Origin: Gardnerella coleohominis
GTDB taxonomy: Bacteria > Actinomycetota > Actinomycetes > Actinomycetales > Bifidobacteriaceae
Direction: 5' to 3'
Assembly: GCF_002896555.1 (NCBI RefSeq)
Contig: NZ_MNLH01000001.1
Location: 62,001-126,000 of the forward strand
Length of the DNA stretch: 64,000 bases
The notes below the pieces were generated by a model. It made no database searches and was not told the origin of the DNA. It saw nothing but the letters and a program-made list of their open reading frames with translations. Below are positions 27,548 through 36,040 of this stretch, one piece after another. Numbering within the stretch: the stretch's first letter is position 1; every line of letters starts with the position of its first letter. Position numbers and translations under genes: made by a program.

Positions 27548-29437
27548 TCATATTCTTGTTCTTAAACTAATTGCTTGAGCCATATCTGTTATGTCTGGTG
27601 AAGTGTGTCCTGCAATATCCGCAAGAGTCCATGCGAGTCTTAAAGCTCTATCTGCACCTCGTAAACTTAACTGATGCCTTTCAAGCGCATTGTTCACAAG
27701 TATTAGAGCTTGTTTAGAAGTGTATTTGCGTAACCACGTACCAGAAGCTTGAGCATTGCAATTCCAACCTTGAGCTGCAAATCTTTTTTGAGCTATATGT
27801 CTAGCTATTGTAACGTTCCTGCGCATAATAGCGCTTGTCAATACATGCTCACCATGGTAGTTAGAACTGTTACTACTTTGATTCGTATTATTGTAGTTCG
27901 GCCATTTTTCTGCATTACTTTCATTATTATTTTGACTATTATTAATTGATTTTGATTCTTTTACTACTCGGTTTTGTGCATTAGTTGATTTATTCAAATT
28001 AGATTCACTTTGAGGAATTAGTATTCGTTCAACTGGTGGCACATCCATTTGAATATCAATACGATCCAGGATTGGTCCTGAAAGTCTTGAAAAATAGCGT
28101 ATTCTATCTTTTTCTTTACATGTACAGCGCTCGCCGTTGCCATATGCGTATCCACAAGGACACGGGTTTGCTGCAATTATAAGTTGGAATTTTGCAGGAT
28201 AAAAAGTAGTTCCTTTAGATCTAGATACTGCTATAAACCCAGATTCCAAAGGTTCTCTCAATGTTTGTAGAACACGAGGCGAAAATTCTGGTGCTTCATC
28301 CATAAAAAGAACTCCACAGTGAGCGCGAGTGATAATACCAGGTTTTGCAATTCCTGTTCCTCCGCCTATAAGTGACGCAGATGAAGCAGTATGATGAGGT
28401 GCTTCAAAAGGTGGTATATCGCTAATTCCGTAATAGGGTAGCGTGCCACATAAAGAGCGTATAGAAGCAACTTCTAATTGTTCTTGCTCATTAAGAGGAC
28501 ACATAATTCCAGGCATACGTGAAGCTAGCATAGTTTTTCCAGACCCTGGTGGGCCAATCATCATAACATGGTGCCCTCCTGCTGCTGCCACTTGTAAAGC
28601 CCATTTTGTGTGTTCTTGTCCAAGAACTTCAGACATATCTCCAATAGAATGTTGCGTATCTGCTTCTAAAACAGATTTTTGCGCTAAAGATTTTTCTATA
28701 TTGCTTTGATTATTTTCGCTACTATTCTCATGACTATTTTCTTTATCTTCTCTGTTTTCTCTGTTTTCTACGCCGCTTTCGTAATTGCTATTGTTGCTTT
28801 CTGAATTATTAGAGTTTTCAGCATTGCGCTCGTTAACGTGTATATGTTCATATGACGTATTGCTATTGGCTTGTAATGCTCGTTCTCTGTTGTATTCTGC
28901 ATATTTTCTATCTTTAGAATCGAGTTCTCCATGAAGTTCGTCAACTAAATCAAGTATGTGTTTTATTCCAATTGCATTAATTTCGCTTATTAGATGAGCT
29001 TCATTAAGGTTTCCTTCAGGAATAATCATCCTTTTTATTCCAAGTTCTTTTGCAAATAGTGATATAGGAAGTAAGCCGTTAATTGGAAGAATTGTTCCAT
29101 CTAAGTTGAGCTCTCCTAGAATAATCGTGTTATCTAAAGATTGCAATGGAATTATTCCTCTTGCGCTTAAAATGCTTGCTGCAATTGCTAAATCATATGA
29201 AGATCCACTTTTAGGCATAGATGCAGGTGAAAGATTCACAGTTATTCGCGATTCTGGCCATTCGCAATGTAAAGATTGGTAAGCGGATTTTACGCGTTCT
29301 CTAGCTTCGCTTAAAGATGTATCTGGCAATCCAATAATAGAAAAAGCTGGAAGCCCTTGAGATATAAAGGATTGTATTTGTATGGTAAATGCTTTTAGTC
29401 CTATCAGACCTACAGATAATGCGTTTCCAATAGTCAT
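27548..29437 (-). CDS. comM: Mg-chelatase-like AAA+ protein ComM/YifB
   Basis: ComM is a hexameric helicase that moves branches during transformation. The 629-residue protein has the N-terminal Lon-like domain (SFISQGLPAFSIIGLPD, VNLSPASMPKSGSSYDL), Walker A GPPGSGKT at 295–302, GVLFMDEAPEF and a chelatase-like C-terminal part with RTLREPLESG and IIAANPCPCGY. Residues about 185–260 are a polar Asn/Glu/Ser insert, and another lies near 470–520; the family lacks both. The ATG overlaps the yraN stop as TAATG, with AAGGAG just before. Confidence 0.92.
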   Translation of the reverse strand: MTIGNALSVGLIGLKAFTIQIQSFISQGLPAFSIIGLPDTSLSEARERVKSAYQSLHCEWPESRITVNLSPASMPKSGSSYDLAIAASILSARGIIPLQSLDNTIILGELNLDGTILPINGLLPISLFAKELGIKRMIIPEGNLNEAHLISEINAIGIKHILDLVDELHGELDSKDRKYAEYNRERALQANSNTSYEHIHVNERNAENSNNSESNNSNYESGVENRENREDKENSHENSSENNQSNIEKSLAQKSVLEADTQHSIGDMSEVLGQEHTKWALQVAAAGGHHVMMIGPPGSGKTMLASRMPGIMCPLNEQEQLEVASIRSLCGTLPYYGISDIPPFEAPHHTASSASLIGGGTGIAKPGIITRAHCGVLFMDEAPEFSPRVLQTLREPLESGFIAVSRSKGTTFYPAKFQLIIAANPCPCGYAYGNGERCTCKEKDRIRYFSRLSGPILDRIDIQMDVPPVERILIPQSESNLNKSTNAQNRVVKESKSINNSQNNNESNAEKWPNYNNTNQSSNSSNYHGEHVLTSAIMRRNVTIARHIAQKRFAAQGWNCNAQASGTWLRKYTSKQALILVNNALERHQLSLRGADRALRLAWTLADIAGHTSPDITDMAQAISLRTRI

Positions 29438-29973
29438 TAGAATGCTCCTTGGATGTGTTTAAATTGTATGTTTTCTTCGTTGCTAAACTGTGTATCGCTA
29501 TTCGTGTTTTTAGAAGGAATGGCTTTAGAAGGAATAGTTATAGATATTGCGTCAAATCTCGTTGAACAATGTCTAACTTGCGATCCGTTTTCTTGCAGCC
29601 ATTTCATTGCAGTTTTTCGCGTTTTTAAGCGCTTTTTATAAGTGATTGCTTCTAAAGGTATTCCGCAACGTGTGCTTCTTCTGGTTTTTACTTCAATGAA
29701 AACTAGTATTTTGTCAGGAGTTAACATAACAATGTCTAATTCGCCAAAACGAGAATGCCAATTTCGATTTAATAAAATCCATCCTTTTTGTATAAGTTTG
29801 AATGACGCGTATGTTTCGCCTAAGGCTCCGATTGCCTTACTATCTTTTTCTTCGCATAGCGCTTCAGCGAGATTAGATATCTTGCTTCTAATAAGTTCCT
29901 CGCTGTATTCATATTTCGTGTTTTCTAACGCGTAATCTGAATATGGTTCATAAGTGTAATGTGTTTCTTTCAT
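29437..29973 (-). CDS. YraN/UPF0102 family nuclease-like protein
   Basis: The family has an endonuclease-like (Holliday-junction resolvase) fold and a conserved place before comM and dprA; its role is unsettled. The 178-residue protein shows GALGETYASFKLIQKGWILLNRNW, the GELD motif at 77–80 and FIEVKTRR at 92–99, the expected metal-binding set. The first 45 residues are an extra polar extension. It heads the yraN–comM–dprA run, with a one-base overlap to comM. Confidence 0.88.
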   Translation of the reverse strand: MKETHYTYEPYSDYALENTKYEYSEELIRSKISNLAEALCEEKDSKAIGALGETYASFKLIQKGWILLNRNWHSRFGELDIVMLTPDKILVFIEVKTRRSTRCGIPLEAITYKKRLKTRKTAMKWLQENGSQVRHCSTRFDAISITIPSKAIPSKNTNSDTQFSNEENIQFKHIQGAF

Positions 29974-30317
29974 GATGCTATTTCATCAATGAAAGTTGGT
30001 GAAAGCTAGTTTTTTTAAGCTATGTGGTCAGAAGTTCTTTATGGGAGTGTCGGGCTTAAAATCAAGATTATTTTTAAAAATTTTTATGCAATTTTTGCGA
30101 GTATTGCATCTGTAAATAATGCGTTATAGCTAATCGTGATAACTGATAATTTGTTTTTATAACGTTTATTGTTTTAATCTCAATATTGTTGATATTTCGT
30201 GAAAGTTAAGTAATGGCTTAACGAATTGAAGTATGAATTTTGATTATGAATTTTGAATTATTATTTCAGATTTCATATTTCAGCTTTTGTATTTCAGATT
30301 TTATGAAGGGGAAAATT
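29974..30317. other. Divergent gap between yraN and metY
   Basis: About 340 AT-rich bases with no gene. The part next to metY (30225–30310) holds loose repeats of TATGAATTTTGA and ATTTCAGATTT. I looked for an S-box riboswitch before metY and saw none. Promoters for both directions should lie here. Confidence 0.5.
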
Positions 30318-31643
30318 ATGGCTATTAACGCTGAAAATATTGATGGTGCATATCATTTTGAAACATTGCAATTGCATGTTGGTCAAGAGCAGGCGGATCC
30401 TGCAACTGATTCTCGTGCAGTTCCTATTTATCAAACAACAAGCTACGTATTCCATGATTTTGATCATGCTGCAGCTCGTTTTGATTTGCGTGATGCTGGA
30501 AACATTTATGGTCGTTTAACGAATTCTACTCAAGATGTTTTTGAGCGTAGAATTGCGGCTCTTGAAGGTGGTACTGCTGCTTTGGCTGTTGCTTCTGGTG
30601 CAGCTGCCGTAGATTATGCTATTCGTAACATCACTCAGCAGGGCGATCACATCGTGTCTTCAAAGAATGTGTATGGTGGAACTTATAACCTTCTTCGTCA
30701 CACTCTTCCTCGAGATGGTGTAACAACTACTTTTGTCGATCCTAAGAATCCTCAAAACTTCGAGGATGCAATTCAGCCAAATACAAAGCTTGTATACTTT
30801 GAAACTTTTGGTAATCCTAACGCAGATTTGCCTGATTTTGAGGCTATCTCAGAGATTGCACACCGCCACAACATTCCTGTTTTTGTTGATAATACTTTCG
30901 CAACTCCATATCTTTTCCGTCCGCTTGAGCATGGTGCAGATATTGTAGTCGAATCTGCTACGAAGTTTATTGGCGGTCATGGTACAACTCTTGGTGGCAT
31001 TATTGTTGAAGGCGGCAATTTTGATTGGGCTAAAGTTCCTGGAAAATTCCCAACTCTTACTGAAGCTGACCCTAGCTATCACGGTTTAAACTTCTATGAA
31101 GCTCTTGGCTCTGTAGCTTTTGTGACGCGTATTCGTGCGATTATTTTGCGCGATACCGGCGCTTGCATTAGCCCATTTGCAGCATTCTTGCTTTTGCAAG
31201 GCACGGAAACCTTGAGCTTGCGTGTTGAGCGTCACGTTGAGAATGCGTTGAAAGTTGTTCAATATTTGCAAACTGTGCCAGAAGTTGAATCTGTAAGTCA
31301 TCCTTCTATTGAAGGGCGTTCTGACCACGAGCTTTATAAGCGTTACTTCCCGAATGGTGGAGGCTCTATTTTCACGTTTGATATTAAAGGTGGAAGGGAT
31401 GCTGCTCGCGTATTTATTGATAATTTGAAGCTTTTCTCACTGCTTGCAAATGTTGCTGACGTGAAGTCGTTGGTTATTCATCCTGCATCTACCACTCATT
31501 CTCAGGAAACTCATGAAGAGTTGGAGGATCAGGGTATTCATGAAGGCACTATTCGTTTGTCTATTGGAACTGAACATATTGACGATATTCTTGCTGATTT
31601 GCAGCGAGGATTTGACGCGGTTCGTAAAGCAGGTCTTGCTTAA
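30318..31643 (+). CDS. O-acetylhomoserine sulfhydrylase (MetY-type)
   Basis: A PLP enzyme of the Cys/Met metabolism family that makes homocysteine from O-acetylhomoserine and sulfide. The 441-residue protein opens FETLQLHVGQEQADPATDSR, typical of MetY. YGRLTNSTQDVFERRIAALEGG, the cofactor region, and the PLP lysine K216 in ESATKFIGGHGTT follow. At 441 residues it has the MetY length rather than the ~380 of MetB. Cystathionine gamma-synthase is therefore less likely. I chose ATG 30318 because GAAGGGG lies before it; 26 open codons upstream lack homology. Confidence 0.92.
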   Translation: MAINAENIDGAYHFETLQLHVGQEQADPATDSRAVPIYQTTSYVFHDFDHAAARFDLRDAGNIYGRLTNSTQDVFERRIAALEGGTAALAVASGAAAVDYAIRNITQQGDHIVSSKNVYGGTYNLLRHTLPRDGVTTTFVDPKNPQNFEDAIQPNTKLVYFETFGNPNADLPDFEAISEIAHRHNIPVFVDNTFATPYLFRPLEHGADIVVESATKFIGGHGTTLGGIIVEGGNFDWAKVPGKFPTLTEADPSYHGLNFYEALGSVAFVTRIRAIILRDTGACISPFAAFLLLQGTETLSLRVERHVENALKVVQYLQTVPEVESVSHPSIEGRSDHELYKRYFPNGGGSIFTFDIKGGRDAARVFIDNLKLFSLLANVADVKSLVIHPASTTHSQETHEELEDQGIHEGTIRLSIGTEHIDDILADLQRGFDAVRKAGLA

Positions 31644-31723
31644 AAGAAAAGAGAAAACAAAGCGAAGGTGAAATCAAAAGTTATTAATTAAAAAATATTC
31701 CTGAAGATCCATTACCATTTAAT

Positions 31724-31762
31724 TCGGAGCACATATTGTATTTGTATGCGCTCCGATTTTTT
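31724..31762 (+). terminator. Terminator after metY
   Basis: TCGGAGC (31724–31730) and GCTCCGA (31750–31756) form a stem extended by a partial CATA/TATG match, directly followed by six T residues. Confidence 0.88.
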
Positions 31763-31925
31763 GTATATATTCTGTGAATTTATAAGTCATCCTTAAGAAT
31801 GAGCTATTAATTTTTTTGTGAGAATTTCCGCCTTTAGTACGATGTTCAGCAATGATTTTTATCGTAAATTTGATATTAGCAATAGGTTAACTATGCATTT
31901 TGAACACTTTATTAAAGGAGTTAAC

Positions 31926-32831
31926 GTGAACGACAAATATGAACAAAATCTATACGAAAATGATCCGTATGGTTATGCAATTGATAAAAATGACACTCGC
32001 TTTAATTCACAGAATCTTAATTTGAATAATTATGGTAATTCCAATTTGATTGGCGAGACAGCGGTTGCAGCTTTGCATGTTGTTAAAAATTTTGGAAAAG
32101 GAACTGGTATTGTTCACGCTTTGCGAGACGTTAGCGTTAGCTTTGAGCGCGGTAAGTTCACTGCTATTATGGGTCCATCTGGTTCAGGTAAATCAACTTT
32201 AATGCATGTTTTAGCTGGTCTTGACAGCGTTAATTCTGGAAAAGTTTTGGTTGATGGCTTAGATATTACAACCATGAATGACAAGCAGCTTACTCTTATG
32301 CGCCGCGAGATGGTTGGTTTTATTTTCCAAAGTTTTAATCTTCTTCCAATGTTTAGCGCTGAGCAAAATATTCTTATGCCTCTTACTTTGGCAGGCAAAA
32401 AGCCAGATAAGCAATGGTTTGACACCCTGGTTAATACTCTTGGATTGCAAAATCGTTTAAAGCATAGGCCAGCTGAGCTTTCCGGTGGTCAGCGTCAAAG
32501 GGTTGCAATTGCTCGCGCTTTGATTTCTAAGCCTTCAGTAGTTTTTGCAGACGAGCCTACCGGTAATCTCGATTCTGCTTCCAGCTCAGAAGTTTTGCAC
32601 TTCTTGAAAAAGTCTGTAACTGAGCTTGGCCAAACTGTGATTATGGTTACTCACGACGCTGTTGCAGCATCTTATGCGGATCGAGCAATCGTGTTTGCAG
32701 ATGGTCAAATCGTTGAAGATGTTCAGAATCCTACTGCAGAAGGCATGAGCAAGATGCTTATGGATCGAAGTGAAGCATTACCTATTAATAATGGTAATTC
32801 TCAGTTTGTTCAGCCTGCTCAATTGCAATAA
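31926..32831 (+). CDS. ABC transporter ATP-binding protein (MacB/LolD type)
   Basis: The nucleotide-binding half of a MacB-like transporter. Walker A GPSGSGKST is at 83–91, the Q-loop in FIFQSFNLLP, the signature LSGGQRQRVAIARAL, and Walker B VVFADEPTGNLDS with the following H in MVTHD. The first 45 residues are polar and not part of the fold. I chose GTG 31926, which has AAAGGAG before it, over the 36-codon longer open frame. It pairs with the FtsX permease gene 17 bases downstream. Such pairs export peptides or lipoproteins, or sense antibiotics; the cargo here is unknown. Confidence 0.92.
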   Translation: MNDKYEQNLYENDPYGYAIDKNDTRFNSQNLNLNNYGNSNLIGETAVAALHVVKNFGKGTGIVHALRDVSVSFERGKFTAIMGPSGSGKSTLMHVLAGLDSVNSGKVLVDGLDITTMNDKQLTLMRREMVGFIFQSFNLLPMFSAEQNILMPLTLAGKKPDKQWFDTLVNTLGLQNRLKHRPAELSGGQRQRVAIARALISKPSVVFADEPTGNLDSASSSEVLHFLKKSVTELGQTVIMVTHDAVAASYADRAIVFADGQIVEDVQNPTAEGMSKMLMDRSEALPINNGNSQFVQPAQLQ

Positions 32832-32848
32832 AAGGTGGTGAAATTAGA

Positions 32849-35542
32849 ATGTGGAAAATCGCACTAAAACTTATGCGTAAAAGCGTACGCATGCTAATAG
32901 CTTCTGGAATTGCAATTCTTATAGGCAGCATGTTTATGAGCAGTACTTTGCTTTTTGTAAATAGTGTTGACGACTTGATGGTTCGCAGCGCAACGGAAGA
33001 ATTCACTAGCGCAAATTATGCAATCTCATTTAAAAATCCTAACAGTTCTCCGAGTAGTGAAATCCATTATAAAAACCTTCATTTAGATAAAATATCGAAG
33101 ATGCCTGGTGTTAATGGCATTCGTAGTAACGATGCTACCGCGCTTGTAAGAGTAGAAAAAGGCGATAAATCAGTTACGAGTATTGCTTGGTCTACTGGCT
33201 TGTATGGAAATCTTCCTGTGTATAAATCAACAGAAGGTAGGGATCCGCAAAAAATAGGCGAAATTACGCTTATTAAAAGTATTGCTAAATCCATACATGC
33301 AAATATTGGCGATACTATAACTTTGGTTAAAGTAGATGACACTGGCGGAGATAAAGAAAAATCATACGATGTTCGTGTGGTTGGTCTTGTAGGCGATGGA
33401 GAACATTCTCAAATACCAATTTCAAATCGCGGCACGTATCTTGGTGGCGTAACGAATGGTTTTTGTGCAAAACTCAACAATCTTAAGAATTTTGACGATC
33501 AAGTTGTGCAAAGCAAAGTATATATGAGTATTGATGAATCTAAAATAAACGATTTATCTCCTAAGATTAACGCTTTGCTTCCAGATCAATTCTCTCTTAT
33601 GTCTAGGCACGAAGTTGGTGTAAAAGCTGTTCGAAATGCATCCAACGGCACTAATTTCGTGGTTATGTTCCTGTTGTCATTTGGTATTCTAGCGTTGCTG
33701 GTTTCTTCGCTTGTTATAGCAAATACATTCCAAGTATTAGTTGCACAACGTAGACGAACTCTTGCACTTTTGCGCGTAATTGGCGCACAGTCGCACCAGC
33801 TTTATGCTGCAGTTTTGCTTGAAGCTGCAATACTTGGAGTTATTTCTGCAGGTATTGGTGTGCTTTGCGCAATCGGATTTATGGGCGCAATTAGTAACGT
33901 GAATCTTAATTCTGGCGTATTATCTAAGATTCCTCTGATTGTTTCGCTTCCAGCGGTTGTGTGGCCAATAGTAATCGGCATGATAGTAACAGTTCTTTCA
34001 TCTATGGGTGCTGCTCGATCTGCTACAAAAGTAACGCCTATGGAAGCGTTACGACCAATGGATTTGATTAAAGATAAGCGAGCTAGTATTGTTCGAGCAG
34101 TTTTTGGCGTTCTGTTTATTGTTGTAGGTATTTTAGCTACGGCTTTAAGTGCCACTTCTTTGGCAAGCATGCTTGCTCGGCAGTCGCCTAATGCTGGTTC
34201 TGACTCTTGGATGACTTTGCTTGGAGCAATGTTTGGCTGTGCACTTATATTCATTGGTATTGTTATGACAGCCATATTCTGGATGCCGCTAGCTATGAAG
34301 GCAACTGGAGCAATTATGGCACTTTGTGGGCCAGCATCTAAAGTTGCTAACGCAAATGTTCAGCGAAATCCTAGAAGAGTTGCAGCAACTGGAACTGCTT
34401 TGCTTATTGGCGTAACGCTTGTTTCAACAGTGGTAACGGGCGCAACTTGTGGTAAAGCAACTCTTAAAGGTTTTGTTGATGATAGATACAGTGTTGACAT
34501 TATTGTTCAAGGCAAGAATGTTGATGAGTCTCTAGCTGCCGATATTTCAAAGATTAGTGGAATAAAGCATACTGAGTTGCTTCCTGCAGTTCCTATGACT
34601 TTTAAGAATGCTAAGGGCAAAACTGAGTACGCTATGGTAGCTGGAGTTGATAATGTAGATCAACTTCGAAATGTAATGCATACTGATCTTGATGGCGTTG
34701 AAATAAAGAAAGATTCTGTGCTTTTGCCTAAGTTTAATAGTGAGGGTGGAGAGCCTTTTGAACTTAAAAAAGGAAACCTTAATCTACAAGCTTACGTAGA
34801 AAAGTACAGTTCTGGTGAAACAGACAGTGATAATATTACGCCATTCACTGGTATGAATACTGACTCGAGTAATAACGATAAGAGCATTACCGTAAAGCAA
34901 GTTCAGTTTAAGAAGTATCGAAATGTTGGTGTGTATTCAAATAATACCGCTTTTGTAAGCAAATCCTACTTCAATAACTATCTTAAGCCTACAACGCATA
35001 TGCTGCTTATTTCGGTAGATTCTAGCAAAGCTAATCTTATAGATATTGTTAAAAACATTCAAAAAACTACATCTAATTATGCTGAGGTTATGGCTACTGG
35101 AAGTATATTCCAGCGAGCGCAGTGGGATAGTGCTATCAATACGATTATGATGGTGTTCGTTGGATTAATAGCTGTAGCTGTTGTGATTGCTTTAATAGGT
35201 GTTGCAAACACATTAAGCTTGTCTGTTATTGAGCGAACCAAAGAATCTGCAACTTTGCGCGCAATAGGCATGACAAGAGGACAGGTTAGAAGATCTCTTG
35301 CGTTGGAAGCAACGTTGATTTCTTTGACGAGCACTGTTTCTGGCTTGATTGTTGGAACAATGTTTGGTTGGATTGGATCCTACATGGTATTTAGCACAAT
35401 TGGCAAAGTTCCGTTTGTAGTTGATTGGACTATTTACGCGGTTCTTGCTCTAATCGCTTTGCTTGCAGCGCTTCTTTCTAGTGTGCTTCCAGCTCGTAGA
35501 GCAGTGAAGTCTTCTCCAGTGGCTGCGCTCGCGGAAGAATAG
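32849..35542 (+). CDS. FtsX/MacB-like ABC transporter permease
   Basis: An 897-residue permease that partners the ATPase just upstream. One membrane segment lies near residue 20, followed by a large extracellular part (45–260). Then come the first FtsX domain (three segments, 270–395), two more segments (about 410–490), a second extracellular part (510–760) and the second FtsX domain with ALRAIGMTRGQVRRSLALEA to the end. LLRVIGAQSHQLYAAVLLEAA is the matching motif of the first domain. This ten-helix form differs from four-helix MacB and resembles the actinobacterial type. No histidine kinase is adjacent. GGTGGTG is the ribosome site. Confidence 0.9.
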   Translation: MWKIALKLMRKSVRMLIASGIAILIGSMFMSSTLLFVNSVDDLMVRSATEEFTSANYAISFKNPNSSPSSEIHYKNLHLDKISKMPGVNGIRSNDATALVRVEKGDKSVTSIAWSTGLYGNLPVYKSTEGRDPQKIGEITLIKSIAKSIHANIGDTITLVKVDDTGGDKEKSYDVRVVGLVGDGEHSQIPISNRGTYLGGVTNGFCAKLNNLKNFDDQVVQSKVYMSIDESKINDLSPKINALLPDQFSLMSRHEVGVKAVRNASNGTNFVVMFLLSFGILALLVSSLVIANTFQVLVAQRRRTLALLRVIGAQSHQLYAAVLLEAAILGVISAGIGVLCAIGFMGAISNVNLNSGVLSKIPLIVSLPAVVWPIVIGMIVTVLSSMGAARSATKVTPMEALRPMDLIKDKRASIVRAVFGVLFIVVGILATALSATSLASMLARQSPNAGSDSWMTLLGAMFGCALIFIGIVMTAIFWMPLAMKATGAIMALCGPASKVANANVQRNPRRVAATGTALLIGVTLVSTVVTGATCGKATLKGFVDDRYSVDIIVQGKNVDESLAADISKISGIKHTELLPAVPMTFKNAKGKTEYAMVAGVDNVDQLRNVMHTDLDGVEIKKDSVLLPKFNSEGGEPFELKKGNLNLQAYVEKYSSGETDSDNITPFTGMNTDSSNNDKSITVKQVQFKKYRNVGVYSNNTAFVSKSYFNNYLKPTTHMLLISVDSSKANLIDIVKNIQKTTSNYAEVMATGSIFQRAQWDSAINTIMMVFVGLIAVAVVIALIGVANTLSLSVIERTKESATLRAIGMTRGQVRRSLALEATLISLTSTVSGLIVGTMFGWIGSYMVFSTIGKVPFVVDWTIYAVLALIALLAALLSSVLPARRAVKSSPVAALAEE

Positions 35543-36040
35543 TATTCGCTTTATGATTGCATATCTTACATATATGAATTTAAGATAAATTGTATATATG
35601 CATGAACAAGGTGAATAATGTATACAATAATTAAATAAAATATATAGTATATCGACTATAAAAAGATTAAGTTATTTTCGATAATTTATAAAGATTTTTA
35701 GTAGTCGAAAGTATATAAATAATGCTGGCATGATTAATTTTATGTCAGCATTATTTTTTTCTGTTGGGTTTGCGACACGCAGGGTTTTAAAAAGTATAAG
35801 TTAACAAAAAGTAAATCTTATTTACGAATAACATTCTATATTATGCATAAATATTCTCTTTTTTATAAGTATTTATAGCATATTTACAAATATGTTATGT
35901 TTAATATGCATAATAAGTTAATTAATCGGAAATATTCCGTATCTTTTATCTTGTATTTGTATTTATTCCTTTGTTATGCTCAAGAATGACTGCTGACATA
36001 AGTTAGACATGAAGGCCGCTACGAGCAAGGAGTAGAAAAT
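35543..36040. other. AT-rich gap before the surface-protein gene
   Basis: About 500 bases without a gene. It contains the terminator at 35718 and, near 35951–35980, a possible weak promoter: TTGTAT and TATGCT with an 18-base spacer. The rest is AT-rich with TATATA-like runs. Confidence 0.5.
35718..35762 (+). terminator. Terminator behind the ABC permease gene
   Basis: AATAATGCTGGCAT (35718–35731) pairs with ATGTCAGCATTATT (35742–35755) over 14 bp, one G·T, followed by a long T-run. It lies 175 bases past the stop. Confidence 0.9.

Noticed and set aside
29974-30317. S-box (SAM) riboswitch before metY
   Set aside because: No CTTATC-AAGAG-GGTGGAGGGACT-like pattern or terminator/antiterminator pair is visible in the gap.
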